In this document: piece after piece, positions 27,441 through 35,315 of the stretch
Position numbering within the stretch: position 1 is the stretch's first letter
Layout: every line of letters begins with the position of its first letter
Source: Bacillus sp. WMMC1349
GTDB taxonomy: Bacteria > Bacillota > Bacilli > Bacillales > Bacillaceae
DNA: 64,000 nucleotides
Assembly (NCBI RefSeq): GCF_013155385.1
Contig: NZ_JABJUQ010000007.1
Location: 187,001-251,000 of the forward strand
Direction of reading: 5' to 3'
Notes under the pieces: model-generated
Database searches by the model: none
Seen by the model: the letters and a program-made list of their open reading frames with translations, nothing else
What the model was told of the DNA's origin: nothing
Position numbers and translations under genes: made by a program

Positions 27441-27731
27441 ATGAACGGAAAAAGATACGATAAAGACTTTAAAATCTATGCTGTTAAGATGGTTGTGGAA
27501 GATGGAAGAAAGGTAGCTGAAGTTGCACGAGAGCTAGATTTAGTTCATCAAACTTTGCATAAGTGGGTGGATAAGTATAAGGAAGAGCAGGAGGATGCCT
27601 TTGTAGGAAGTGGGAATCTTAATCCCAAGGATCAAGCTAATTATGAAAAAGATAAACGTATTCGTGACTTGGAAGAGGAAGTTTCCATTTTAAAAAAGGC
27701 TATGGGCATCTTCGCAAAAAACCAGAAGTAA
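27441..27731 (+). CDS. IS3-family transposase OrfA
   Basis: 96-aa helix-turn-helix protein (KRYDKDFKIYAVKMV... VAEVARELDLVHQTLHKWV) followed by a leucine-zipper segment (RIRDLEEEVSILKKAMGI). It binds the IS ends. ATG 27441 follows AGGAG by eight bases; an in-frame GTG at 27432 overlaps that site. The 3' end carries the frameshift signal used to make OrfAB. Confidence 0.92.
   Translation: MNGKRYDKDFKIYAVKMVVEDGRKVAEVARELDLVHQTLHKWVDKYKEEQEDAFVGSGNLNPKDQANYEKDKRIRDLEEEVSILKKAMGIFAKNQK
27716..27722 (+). other. Programmed -1 frameshift site (A AAA AAC) of the IS
   Basis: In the orfA frame the bases read gcA AAA AAC, a classical slippery heptamer. Slipping back one base moves ribosomes into the orfB frame at 27722, a few codons before orfA's stop. 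Confidence 0.7.
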
Positions 27732-28591
27732 TTTATGACTTCATCGAAAAACACCGACACGAGTTCCGTGTAGCGAAGATGTGCGAAGTATTAGGTGTTT
27801 GGAAAAGTGGTTATTATGACTGGAGGAATCGAGATAAGAGTGAGCAGAAAAAGCGTAGAGAAAAGCTAACAGCCGAAGTGAAGCGTGTTTATATGGAGTC
27901 CAAGAGAAGGTATGGTAGCCCTAAAATCACTGAACAATTAAAACAAGAGGGTTGGGATGTATCTCAAAAGACTGTTACTCGTATCATGAGCGAGAATGAC
28001 TTGCGGTCTAAAACGGTGAAAAAGTACAAGGCGACGACAAATTCTAAGCATTCTTATCCTATTTATCCGAATGTATTGAAGCAAAACTTCCACGTAGACA
28101 AGCCTGGAGCTGTTTGGGTTGGTGATATAACCTATGTATGGACAAGAGAAGGTTGGTTGTATTTAGCTACGATCATGGACTTATTTTCAAGGAGAATCAT
28201 CGGTTGGGAAATGAGTAGACGTATGACGAAGGAATTGACCATTACCGCTTTGAAACGGGCGATAAACCAGCAGCCACCACAGAAAGGGCTTATTCACCAT
28301 TCCGATCGAGGTAGTCAATACGCAGCGTATGACTATCAAGCAGTTCTACGAGACTATAAGATTACGACAAGTATGAGCAGAAAAGGTAACTGTTACGATA
28401 ATGCATGTATTGAATCTTTTCACAGTGTGATCAAGAAGGAGCTCATATTCCATCAGAAGTATCAAACACGAGCAGAAGCAAAAAGAAGCATATTTGCCTA
28501 TATCATGACTTTTTACAACTACAAACGTATTCATTCATCTATTGGTTATTTATCACCGATAGCTTATGAGAAAAAGTATGCGCAAAAGTGA
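27722..28591 (+). CDS. IS3-family transposase OrfB (integrase core), read by -1 frameshift
   Basis: DDE transposase. N-terminal HTH_21-like region (SKRRYGSPKITEQL) then the rve core: first aspartate in WVGDITYV, second in HHSDRGSQY and the glutamate in ACIESFHSVIKKE. The frame is open from 27722, immediately after the slippery heptamer, so the active product is probably the OrfAB fusion; an internal ATG at 27779 would make a shorter OrfB. All catalytic residues are intact. Confidence 0.92.
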   Translation, partial: PEVIYDFIEKHRHEFRVAKMCEVLGVWKSGYYDWRNRDKSEQKKRREKLTAEVKRVYMESKRRYGSPKITEQLKQEGWDVSQKTVTRIMSENDLRSKTVKKYKATTNSKHSYPIYPNVLKQNFHVDKPGAVWVGDITYVWTREGWLYLATIMDLFSRRIIGWEMSRRMTKELTITALKRAINQQPPQKGLIHHSDRGSQYAAYDYQAVLRDYKITTSMSRKGNCYDNACIESFHSVIKKELIFHQKYQTRAEAKRSIFAYIMTFYNYKRIHSSIGYLSPIAYEKKYAQK

Positions 28592-28621
28592 ATACAACTG
28601 ATAGAGTAGAAGTTTAGTTAC

Positions 28622-28666
28622 CTCTTAATAGAAGGAATGGGAGAATGCCGTTCCTTCTATTAAGAG
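28622..28666 (+). other. Perfect 16-bp hairpin near the right IS end
   Basis: CTCTTAATAGAAGGAA (28622-28637) and TTCCTTCTATTAAGAG (28651-28666) are exact inverted copies with a 13-base loop. No T-tract follows, so it is not a normal terminator. Confidence 0.75.
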
Positions 28667-28722
28667 GACAGCAAGCGAAGCGCGGTAGCCTTGACAATAA
28701 TTTAATATTTTAAGTGTCCAAT

Positions 28723-28787
28723 ATCTTGACATAGGTCCATCTTTCATAACTAGCTACTCCATGAGGATAAGGAAGGATATTAATATC
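28723..28787 (-). pseudogene. Upstream fragment of the interrupted subtilase
   Basis: On the minus strand the bases right of the IS read DINILPYPHGVASYERW, resembling the segment before the strand leading to the DIINLSLG motif in subtilases. It joins in sense with the remnant on the other side of the IS. The N-terminal part with catalytic Asp and His is absent. Confidence 0.4.
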
Positions 28788-28971
28788 CAAACCTCTTAAC
28801 TATGATCTGTTTAATTATTATGATTGTGTTATATGAATAACTGATCATAGCGATTATAATCGTGAATTGATCTTTCAAAACACTAAACTCATAGTAGATA
28901 CGAGAAACTTTTTTAGAAATTACAGAAGTAAGAAAATATTTAAGTTTGGATCTGTATTCCATGAAATAAAA

Positions 28972-29010
28972 GAAAAAACAAAGCAATGAAGATACTCTCA
29001 TTACTTTGTT
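28972..29010 (-). terminator. Terminator of the VOC-family gene
   Basis: On the minus strand ACAAAGTAATGA pairs with TCATTGCTTTGT (one G-T pair) and is followed by TTTTTTC, a few bases after the VOC stop. Confidence 0.75.
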
Positions 29011-29017
29011 CTAGTAA

Positions 29018-29377
29018 TTAGTGCCGTTGTAAAAACTCCAATCGGTTACCGAATGGATCATCTACATAAAATCGTGTTGCCCCCTCTAAAGGTTCATCTT
29101 CTTTTATTTTAATATTGTTTTCAATTAACCTTTGCTTTAGTTTATTTATATCTTTTATGCTGAAGGCTGGATGTGCTTTAATTGCTGGGATAAAGTTTTC
29201 CTGAATACCAATATGAAGTTCATGAGTGCCACATTGAAACCAAACCCCTCCGCGTTTTTTGAGATTTTCTGGTTTGAGTATTTCCTCCATTCCTAGAATT
29301 TCCGAAAAAAATTTTCTGCACTTATCTTCACTACCTTTAGGGGCGGCAATTTGAACATGATCAATTCCAACAAACAT
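29018..29377 (-). CDS. VOC family protein (glyoxalase/bleomycin-resistance fold)
   Basis: 119-aa vicinal-oxygen-chelate protein with two beta-alpha-beta-beta-beta modules: GIDHVQIAAPKG with the first metal histidine, HELHIGIQ with the second, and DDPFGNRLEFLQ with the terminal glutamate. ATG 29377 is set by AAGGAGG nine bases upstream. Possible roles include glyoxalase-like or metabolite-resistance activity; the substrate is unknown. Confidence 0.85.
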   Translation of the reverse strand: MFVGIDHVQIAAPKGSEDKCRKFFSEILGMEEILKPENLKKRGGVWFQCGTHELHIGIQENFIPAIKAHPAFSIKDINKLKQRLIENNIKIKEDEPLEGATRFYVDDPFGNRLEFLQRH

Positions 29378-29767
29378 ATAATTCTTCCTCCTTACCATTT
29401 AATTTCCTTGCAATACAAATTTATCATATTTTTTGGATTTATAAAAAATTAACAAACATACCAATGCGAGTTAAGATTTTCAATAATATGAAAATTAGGT
29501 GGTGAGCAATTTGATTCTAAAGGACATTACTGTATCCTCTGGTCGGGCGGGTGAAGTTGGCATGGAATCACCTTCTTTCTAGACAAATTTTTATTCAGTA
29601 CTGTCTATCGATGATTTAATATACAAATATTAAAAAAAGAGGTCTTTTATATGTTAAGAAAAGAGTTGCGTTCAAATGTTAAGAATTCTTAGGGTTTTTT
29701 GCCCCTTTTTCTTCAGGTTTTAATGTAAAATATGATTATAAATTCAAAACAATGGAGAGATTTTAAT
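29378..29767. other. Intergenic region with duplicated yyaL-leader segment
   Basis: No gene is supported. It contains the second copy of the 32-bp near-repeat (29555-29586), a small palindrome AAGAATTCTT near 29681, and TATGAT-like sequence just before the methyltransferase gene that may be its promoter. Confidence 0.5.
29555..29586. repeat. 32-bp near-repeat, copy 2
   Basis: Same orientation as 24909-24940 with two mismatches; includes the ribosome site and start codon context of yyaL but no further homology to the gene. Confidence 0.8.
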
Positions 29768-30325
29768 ATGAAACGTCTGAAATTCTTATTTCAATATATA
29801 GTTCATCCAAGAACTATTGGTGCCGTCCTTCCTAGCTCGAGGTTTCTTGGAGATAAGATGATGGAAACAATTAATTTTCAGAAAGCAAAATACATCGTTG
29901 AATATGGACCAGGTACAGGCGTATTTACAAAAAAGTTGCTTGAAAAGCGAAATCCAAAGACGATTCTTTTATTAGTGGAAAATAATAAAGAATTTTATTT
30001 ATTGTTGAAAGCGAAATTTAAAGAGGAGAAGAATGTATTCATTTTATATGGATCTGCCGAAAATATTGACCAGTATTTAAAGGAGTATTGTATTCCTTAT
30101 GCTGACTATATTGTTTCAGGTCTTCCTTTTGCAAGTTTACCAAAAAGCGTTTCAGCCCAGATTTTATTAAATACCACCAAAGTCTTAAAAAAGGATGGAC
30201 AATTCATTACTTTCCAATACACTAAGTATAAAAAGACGCTAATTGACCAGTTTTTTACGAAAATAGATATAAAAAAAGAATTAAGAAATTTGCCGCCGGC
30301 TTATGTCTTTAGCTGCTCGTTATAA
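29768..30325 (+). CDS. Class I SAM methyltransferase, PmtA/KsgA-like
   Basis: 185-aa protein resembling phospholipid N-methyltransferases and rRNA adenine dimethylases. N-terminal HPRTIGAVLPSSRFL, SAM motif I YIVEYGPGTGVFTKKLL, acidic motif II LLLVEN and motif IV IVSGLPFASLP (NLPF-like) are seen. ATG 29768 follows GGAGAG; an upstream in-frame ATG lacks a ribosome site. No membrane segments. The substrate could be a phospholipid head group. Confidence 0.82.
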   Translation: MKRLKFLFQYIVHPRTIGAVLPSSRFLGDKMMETINFQKAKYIVEYGPGTGVFTKKLLEKRNPKTILLLVENNKEFYLLLKAKFKEEKNVFILYGSAENIDQYLKEYCIPYADYIVSGLPFASLPKSVSAQILLNTTKVLKKDGQFITFQYTKYKKTLIDQFFTKIDIKKELRNLPPAYVFSCSL

Positions 30326-30347
30326 CTCATGATGATGGGGGAATCAT

Positions 30348-30437
30348 ATGGAGTCTAACATTCTGATTGTTGATGATGACAAAGTGCATTTGTTAATGGA
30401 GCAGATGGGATTCCTGCTATCATCATACCAGTTATAA
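30348..30437 (+). pseudogene. Response-regulator receiver fragment
   Basis: ATG 30348, after GGGGGA, gives MESNILIVDDDKVHLL, the start of a receiver domain with its acidic triad, then loses homology within about 20 codons and stops. The following bases encode a hydrophobic PVINLVTIILAVY segment in another frame, so this is probably a deletion scar joining two genes. Confidence 0.4.
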
Positions 30438-30494
30438 ATTTAGTGACAATTATTCTAGCGGTTTATACCATAAAAAATGGAAGGCGGGAAATGC

Positions 30495-30992
30495 ATGAAA
30501 ACGTTAGTTGTATTCTGTTCGAATCACGGAACAACGGAGAAGGCTGTAAAACATCTAGTCAACCAACTCCCTGGAGAAACGAAGTCGATAGATTTAAAAA
30601 GAGAGAAACTTAAGGTTGATATAAATGAATTTGATTATGTATTGGTTGGTGGTTCCATCCATGCAGGTCAAATTCAAGGGAAGCTTAGAAACTTTATGAA
30701 AAATAATATGGATATACTTCTTAATAAAAAACTAGGTTTGTTTCTTTGTTGTATGCGAGAAGGAGAGACAGCCCAGAATCAATTTGAGCAGGCTTTTCCA
30801 AAAGAACTACGAAAGAAAGCCATTGTTCATGGATTATTTGGCGGAGAGTTCCTGGTTACCAAAATGAATTTCTTTGAAAAAGCAATCGTAAAAAAGGTTA
30901 GTGGTGTCGTGACAGATACTTCAACCCTAAATACAAAGGCCATCAAGGAGTTTGTGAATCAGTTGGAAAACCATATGGACGTTGTACAATAG
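30495..30992 (+). CDS. Flavodoxin-domain protein (HemG/protoporphyrinogen-oxidase-like)
   Basis: 165-aa flavodoxin-fold protein. The FMN phosphate loop is VFCSNHGTTEKAV (residues 6-18), followed by the aromatic-binding loop VGGSIHAGQIQGK and the FLCCMREGE segment. It resembles menaquinone-dependent protoporphyrinogen oxidase-type proteins (Flavodoxin_5). ATG 30495 follows AAGGCGGG. The last ~50 bases plus the following hairpin-less T-run are duplicated at 33035-33102. Confidence 0.8.
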   Translation: MKTLVVFCSNHGTTEKAVKHLVNQLPGETKSIDLKREKLKVDINEFDYVLVGGSIHAGQIQGKLRNFMKNNMDILLNKKLGLFLCCMREGETAQNQFEQAFPKELRKKAIVHGLFGGEFLVTKMNFFEKAIVKKVSGVVTDTSTLNTKAIKEFVNQLENHMDVVQ

Positions 30993-31013
30993 GGCTATCT
31001 TAGCTCTTTTTTT
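30942..31013 (+). repeat. Flavodoxin gene tail, source copy of a duplication
   Basis: Last codons, stop and trailing GGGCTATCTTAGCTC plus T-run. Repeated at 33035-33102 with one 4-base gap and few substitutions. Confidence 0.8.
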
Positions 31014-31312
31014 AATTGGGATTATAAATATATACATCTTTTCGATAAAATCTTCTAAATGGCTCCGGGTATAATACATTAAATAATAGAAATTTTAATA
31101 TGTGTAAACTTCTATCTTCCTATCTAATGTATAAAAAAATCATTTGCGTTCGCTTTTCGTGATGAAGAAAAGCCCGATAACCGAGCATTTTTTTGCAAAC
31201 TTATTTTTTGTTTTCATCATTATCTTTAATGATCTCCCAAACTTTAGCAAGTTGTTTTATTTTATCTTCGAGGGCGCTAAGAAGCTCATTTTTTAAATAT
31301 TAAGGTTTTTTC
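30993..31312. other. Intergenic region with remnant sequence
   Basis: A weak terminator-like GAGCTAAGATAGCCC/T-run follows the flavodoxin stop. On the minus strand around 31203-31295 the frame NELLSALEDKIKQLAKVWEI looks like the coding tail of a lost gene, with a short stem near 31170-31185. No intact gene. Confidence 0.45.
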
Positions 31313-31343
31313 TTGACTTGCCCCTAACAGGCACCTTTACAAT
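31313..31343 (+). promoter_or_regulatory. MerR-type promoter with 19-base spacer and dyad
   Basis: TTGACT (31313-31318) and TACAAT (31338-31343) are 19 bases apart. The spacer holds TGCC-N7-GGCA (31319-31333), centred between the elements. This is the hallmark of MerR-controlled promoters, here probably autoregulating the next gene. Confidence 0.65.
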
Positions 31344-31374
31344 AAAAGTAAATATTTATTAGGGAGTGATTATA

Positions 31375-32325
31375 TTGAATATCAAACAAGTGTCTGAACT
31401 GACAGGGTTAACAAAAAAAGCGATCAAGTATTATGAAACAGAGGGCTTGATCAATGTAAAAAAAAACCCTAATAATCAATACCGTGAATACTCTGATTAT
31501 ATAGTGTCTCAATTAAGAGTTATTGCTTCACTCCGTTTACTTCGACTACCAATTAAGGAGATAAAATCCCTTCTCGACGGAAACAAAAGTCTGCCTGACT
31601 TATTAAATGATCAGTTAAATCAAATCAATTGCAAGTTAAAAGAACTTCATCAAAGTAAAATTTTAACAGAAACATTAATTCAAAATTTAAGTGAAATTGA
31701 GGATTTTAGTAGTAAAATTAAAGCATTAGAAAGTACGTTACAACTTAAAGATTTTGAGAAGAAAGAGTATGTCAAAGAAAAATTGTTAAGAATGTTTCCG
31801 GGTAAATTTGGAGAACTTATTGCGATTATTTTTGAACCATTTTTAGAATTCAAAATTGACGATGAAAATAAACAAATGGACTGGTTAAATTTAGTGAGTT
31901 ACTTAGATGATATAGATGAAGTTAGCATTGAACATCCAGTAATGCAACTAATTTTTGAAAATTCAAATCAATTAGTAGAGTTTAAAGAGAATAATCGTGA
32001 TTTTATAGATAAAATTATAAAAAAAGATTATGAGCTATGGGAACAACAAAAAAATGCAATAATCAATCTAGTGAAAAATATTTCAGAGAATGAAGAGTTC
32101 AAGCAAAATTTTATTGAACAATTGAAGAATAGTAAAGATCTTCCTCAATTAAAAGAAGGTAGTCCATTCAGCGATGTACTATATAAAATTAGTCCCAAAT
32201 ATAAAGCGTTCTTAGATAATCAAAAGCAGATAAAAAAAGAAGCGGATAAAGAATTAGGTTTTGATTCACAGAATTTTTTAAAAATTATACAAAATAATAT
32301 ACACAGGGCTGATGAAAATTGTTAA
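31375..32325 (+). CDS. MerR family transcriptional regulator, long C-terminal domain
   Basis: 316-aa regulator. N-terminal winged helix IKQVSELTGLTKKAIKYYETEGLI, then the coiled-coil dimerisation helix (about residues 75-120), then a ~190-aa helical effector domain I cannot assign. TTG 31375 follows GGGAGTG by seven bases. It overlaps the following membrane gene by 7 bases. The promoter has a 19-base spacer, so the protein probably activates its own operon when bound to an inducer. Confidence 0.88.
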   Translation: MNIKQVSELTGLTKKAIKYYETEGLINVKKNPNNQYREYSDYIVSQLRVIASLRLLRLPIKEIKSLLDGNKSLPDLLNDQLNQINCKLKELHQSKILTETLIQNLSEIEDFSSKIKALESTLQLKDFEKKEYVKEKLLRMFPGKFGELIAIIFEPFLEFKIDDENKQMDWLNLVSYLDDIDEVSIEHPVMQLIFENSNQLVEFKENNRDFIDKIIKKDYELWEQQKNAIINLVKNISENEEFKQNFIEQLKNSKDLPQLKEGSPFSDVLYKISPKYKAFLDNQKQIKKEADKELGFDSQNFLKIIQNNIHRADENC

Positions 32326-32615
32326 ATTATATTGTGGGTGGATCTATTTGCATATTTTTTTCATATTTAATAGGAGTAAAAAAAATTTTAAGTCTATTAA
32401 TTGAATATAATGAACTGACTTTTTTAGGAGATAAAAATAAGTTATCCAAGAGAATGGGTTTTCTGCTTTTGATAATTGGCATATTCACTTTATTAATGCC
32501 ACTATTGTTAATCGTTTTTGGTTCTTTCATTAAGTATATATATATTTTCGTGGTTAGTGTATTAATTTTTATTGCAACTGCTTTTATAGTTATCCCTTAT
32601 TTTCAAGTAAAATAA
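32319..32615 (+). CDS. Small membrane protein, DUF3784-like
   Basis: 98 aa with about three membrane helices: YIVGGSICIFFSYLIGV, MGFLLLIIGIFTLLMPLLLIV and YIYIFVVSVLIFIATAFIV. The pattern of one helix, a polar loop with LLIEYNEL, then two helices resembles DUF3784. TTG start overlaps the MerR gene by 7 bases, so expression is coupled. Could be a membrane stress or immunity protein; function unknown. Confidence 0.65.
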   Translation: MLNYIVGGSICIFFSYLIGVKKILSLLIEYNELTFLGDKNKLSKRMGFLLLIIGIFTLLMPLLLIVFGSFIKYIYIFVVSVLIFIATAFIVIPYFQVK

Positions 32616-32639
32616 AAGTGTTGTGATGCTAGACTAAAA

Positions 32640-33031
32640 AGTAGACACGGATTGTTATAATAAAAATATAAAAATAATGAGGTGTGTCTAAAATGGGTAG
32701 AGGAACTGGAAAACGTTACGATGAATCATTTAAGAAAGAAACGGTTAAGTATATCGCTGAGCACAACAAGCCTGTAGCACAAGTAGCTAGAGAGGTCGGT
32801 GTCAATGAAAATACTGTTCACGGTTGGGTCAAGAAGTATGGACAACAACCTAAAATCAAAAGGCGATGCACTACTTCGCAAAAAGCCCTCGGTAAAGTAT
32901 TCGTTCATCCATGAAAATCGCTCCCATTACCGAGTGGAGAAGATGTGCCATGTTTTGGAAGTTTCCAAAAATGGATATTTCAAATGGATCAACAGACCGA
33001 AGAGTGATAGACAAAAACACCATGAAAAACT
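32640..33031 (+). mobile_element. IS3-family remnant (second, degraded element)
   Basis: Starts near AAGTAGACACGGATTG. It encodes an OrfA HTH (KRYDESFKKETVKYIAEHNK... NENTVHGWV) that runs out by deletion, then in another frame an OrfB N-terminus (KYSFIHENRSHYRVEKMCHV...). It stops abruptly at about 33031, where flavodoxin-tail sequence begins. No catalytic core remains. Not closely related to the intact IS at 27.4 kb. Confidence 0.75.
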
Positions 33032-33034
33032 ATG

Positions 33035-33102
33035 ATCAAGGAGTTTGTGAATCGGAAAATCATATGGACGTTGTACAATAGGGCTATCTTAGCTCTTTTT
33101 TT
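33035..33102 (+). repeat. Flavodoxin gene tail, duplicated copy
   Basis: Copy of 30942-31013 including the T-run, fused directly to the truncated IS3 remnant. Confidence 0.8.
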
Positions 33103-33467
33103 GTGTTTTGAAGGCTGTCTAGCTTCAACGACGAACGCTTACAGCACGAGTAAGCTTCGAGTTATTTTGACGGATACACTTCGTAAGATAGTAGCGAAAG
33201 AGACATTTTTACGCATTGATTGTGCTTTTCATAGCGCCAATTAATACTAGAAACTTCCCTTCACTGTGTCTAAGAAAATCAACATTGAATCACATTTAGG
33301 TTTTTGCTTTTTTTGTAAATCTCATATTTGAGTCTATCTAAATCTCTTAGATGTTACTTTGATTTGGGATTAATCATCTTTATTTTAAAGGGTGTTGAAA
33401 TTAATGTGGGTTTTTAATCAGAATTTGGTTTTACAAGAGATGTTAAATAAGAACGGAGGGTTTTCCA
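33103..33467. other. Intergenic region
   Basis: AT-rich sequence with no supportable gene; a GGAGGG ribosome site at its right end serves the YfiT-like fragment. Confidence 0.5.
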
Positions 33468-33581
33468 ATGAATAAAAAATATCCAATCGGACAATTCGAT
33501 TGTCCTCAAGAATTACAGGAAACAGATATTCAAATGTGCGGGAAAGAAAATCATCAAAGTGGTCTAAGTGCAGGTGAGTGA
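33468..33581 (+). pseudogene. YfiT/DinB-superfamily N-terminal fragment
   Basis: ATG 33468 after GGAGGG reads MNKKYPIGQFDCPQELQET, like the N-terminus of Bacillus YfiT-type metal-dependent hydrolases, then runs into unrelated sequence that is the antisense of a metallo-beta-lactamase-fold fragment. A fusion scar, not a real small gene. Confidence 0.5.
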
Positions 33582-33775
33582 CAATGACAGCATCTACTTC
33601 CTTCATCAAATTGTCAATTGGTGTTGGCAAACTTACTAAAGTATTGTTTTGCTCCTGTCTTGGCGAGTTTGGGATAGGGGGTAAGTACCTTTCTCTGCTA
33701 ACATTGATCTATTAAAAGCTTCTTACCTGGATATTCGACAACTAATGTAGCATTACGAATCTGTTGATTAATCAT
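33545..33775 (-). pseudogene. Metallo-beta-lactamase-fold hydrolase, N-terminal fragment
   Basis: From ATG 33775 (RBS AAAAGGAG) it reads MINQQIRNATLVVEYPGKK, LLIDQ, then after two frameshifts SLPTPIDNLMKEVDAV and IVTHLHLDHFDD, the HxHxDH zinc motif. Homology stops there at the junction with the YfiT-like fragment on the opposite strand. Confidence 0.6.
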
Positions 33776-33977
33776 CTTTTAATGCTCCTTTTCTTTGAAT
33801 TACGTTTAGTTTATACTATGGTCAAATAACAGATACATAGATAAAATCAGGTGTTTTTACCGTTTGCCTTGATTTTTGAAAGAATATTTGAGTTTGGGCT
33901 AATGGGTAAGAAACGAGTTTTAGGCATTTCCTGTTACAAAAAGTACTTTTAGATTTGCTTTGAAAGGATTTGATTTT

Positions 33978-34388
33978 ATGTTGGATCACACGGATATGCG
34001 AATATTGGAAGAATTATCTAAAAACAGCCGTATAACAATGAAAGAATTAGGAGATAGAGTTCATTTGACAGGGCAGGCAGCTGCAGCTAGAGTTGCCAAA
34101 TTAGAAGATAACGGAGTGATTGAGGGTTACACGATTAAGACCAACCGAGTTAAATTAGGATATTTTGTACATGCTTTTATTAATATTTATACAAAAAGCA
34201 TTCATCACCAACCTTATCTCTCATTTATTAAATCGCAAGAGCAATATGTACTCAATAACTATAAAATTAGTGGAGATGGCTGCTATCTTCTTGAATGTAC
34301 ATTTCCTTCAAATGAATTGTTAAATCAGTTTTTGCAAAGTTTAAACAAACAGGCAAACTATAAATTGACGATTGTTATTAATAAATAG
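33978..34388 (+). CDS. Lrp/AsnC family transcriptional regulator
   Basis: 136-aa regulator with an N-terminal winged HTH (DHTDMRILEELSKNSRITMKE then VAKLEDNGVIEGY) and a C-terminal RAM-like ligand domain (ISGDGCYLLECTF). ATG 33978 follows AAAGGA. It resembles Bacillus LrpC/AzlB-type proteins. Monocistronic; no obvious target next door unless it controls the convergent acetyltransferase. Confidence 0.88.
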   Translation: MLDHTDMRILEELSKNSRITMKELGDRVHLTGQAAAARVAKLEDNGVIEGYTIKTNRVKLGYFVHAFINIYTKSIHHQPYLSFIKSQEQYVLNNYKISGDGCYLLECTFPSNELLNQFLQSLNKQANYKLTIVINK

Positions 34389-34477
34389 TGGGTCTACTTT
34401 GTTTTTTCAAATCCACATAAAAAACTAGCTACAAGATAACCTAAAGTAGATGGAGATACAGTACTTAAAACCGAAAT

Positions 34478-34514
34478 TAACAAGGCTGAAGGAAAACCAA
34501 CAGCCTTTGTTTTC
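34478..34514. terminator. Terminator between lrp-like gene and acetyltransferase
   Basis: AACAAGGCTG and CAGCCTTTGTT form a stem with a bulged A and end in TTTTC; it can serve the convergent genes. Confidence 0.65.
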
Positions 34515-34522
34515 AGACTAAA

Positions 34523-34966
34523 CTATAACTGTAAACATCTTACAACCTCATCTTCTGTTTGTTTAGTTTCGTGAAAACCTAAAGACTCATATAATTTGGC
34601 TGCAACATCATTGTTTGGTCTATGACAAATTATTATTTTTTTATAATGGTGCCTTTTAACAATCAAATCTATCAATTGCTTGACTGCTTCTTTTCCATAG
34701 CCCTTTCCCTGATATTTCTCGTCTATCATTACTGTAGTAATCCATGGTGCATCAATATCAGGGTCAATGCCATATGCAACAACACCAACAATTAAATTTT
34801 CATAATATACGGCAAGTAACTCAAGTTCGTTATTATATTCATATTTAGAACTTGCCATCCAATATACAACAGAGACAGGAAATATCTTTTTTTGTTCTTC
34901 ACTTACTGAAAGTTCTGTACATTCATACCAATTAGTGGCATTAATTTCTTTCAAAGAAATACTCAT
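34523..34966 (-). CDS. GNAT N-acetyltransferase, BltD-like
   Basis: 147-aa acetyl-CoA-dependent acetyltransferase. The acetyl-CoA loop is KYQGKGYGKEAVKQL, preceded by TVMIDE and followed by NNDVAAKLYESLGFHET. It resembles BltD/SpeG-like polyamine acetyltransferases, but the substrate is not proven. ATG 34966 is preceded by AAAGGTGG; a more upstream in-frame ATG overlaps that site. Confidence 0.82.
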   Translation of the reverse strand: MSISLKEINATNWYECTELSVSEEQKKIFPVSVVYWMASSKYEYNNELELLAVYYENLIVGVVAYGIDPDIDAPWITTVMIDEKYQGKGYGKEAVKQLIDLIVKRHHYKKIIICHRPNNDVAAKLYESLGFHETKQTEDEVVRCLQL

Positions 34967-35315
34967 TTCTTTTCCACCTTTCATTATGATGTTGATTCAA
35001 GAAAAGGTGGAGTATGCTTGTCAGTTTTGGTAACTAAGCAGTAAACCACCGATTAAGCATTTTTTTCATTTCGCCTCAACCCCTTTTTATGTAATGAATG
35101 GTCATAGCTTATCATATGCTAATGACAACTTCTTGATTTTACCGTTTATTACTATAGATTTACAAGGTAAATGAAAAGAAGCCTATAAGTTGATTTTAAG
35201 GCTTCCTTTACACTTTTCTATTAACTTCGAAATATGTGGTTAATGAAAGAATCCGATTTCTCAGTACAAAATTATGAATCCCTTCATTACATGGTTCCAA
35301 CATTTAAGTCTTGAT
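34967..35315. other. Intergenic region
   Basis: No supportable gene. A seven-base-pair hairpin GAAGCCT/AGGCTTC (35178-35205) followed by CTTTAC is the only structure seen. Confidence 0.5.

Larger units (their letters stand above)
27381..28722 (+). mobile_element. IS3-family insertion sequence (IS150-like), apparently intact
   Basis: About 1.34 kb. ATTGGACAC at 27381-27389 faces GTGTCCAAT at 28714-28722 as short terminal inverted repeats; exact ends may extend some 15 bases further. It carries orfA and orfB linked by an A-AAA-AAC slippery site and a complete DDE integrase core. It sits inside a dead subtilase gene whose pieces continue on both sides. Confidence 0.85.

Noticed and set aside
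28780..29001. 73-aa minus-strand frame right of the IS
   Set aside because: It spans the VOC gene terminator and has no ribosome site; only the short subtilase-like segment at its left edge, in another frame, is meaningful.
32684..33035. Two small frames that could be read as regulator genes
   Set aside because: They are the HTH of OrfA and the N-terminus of OrfB from a truncated IS3 element.
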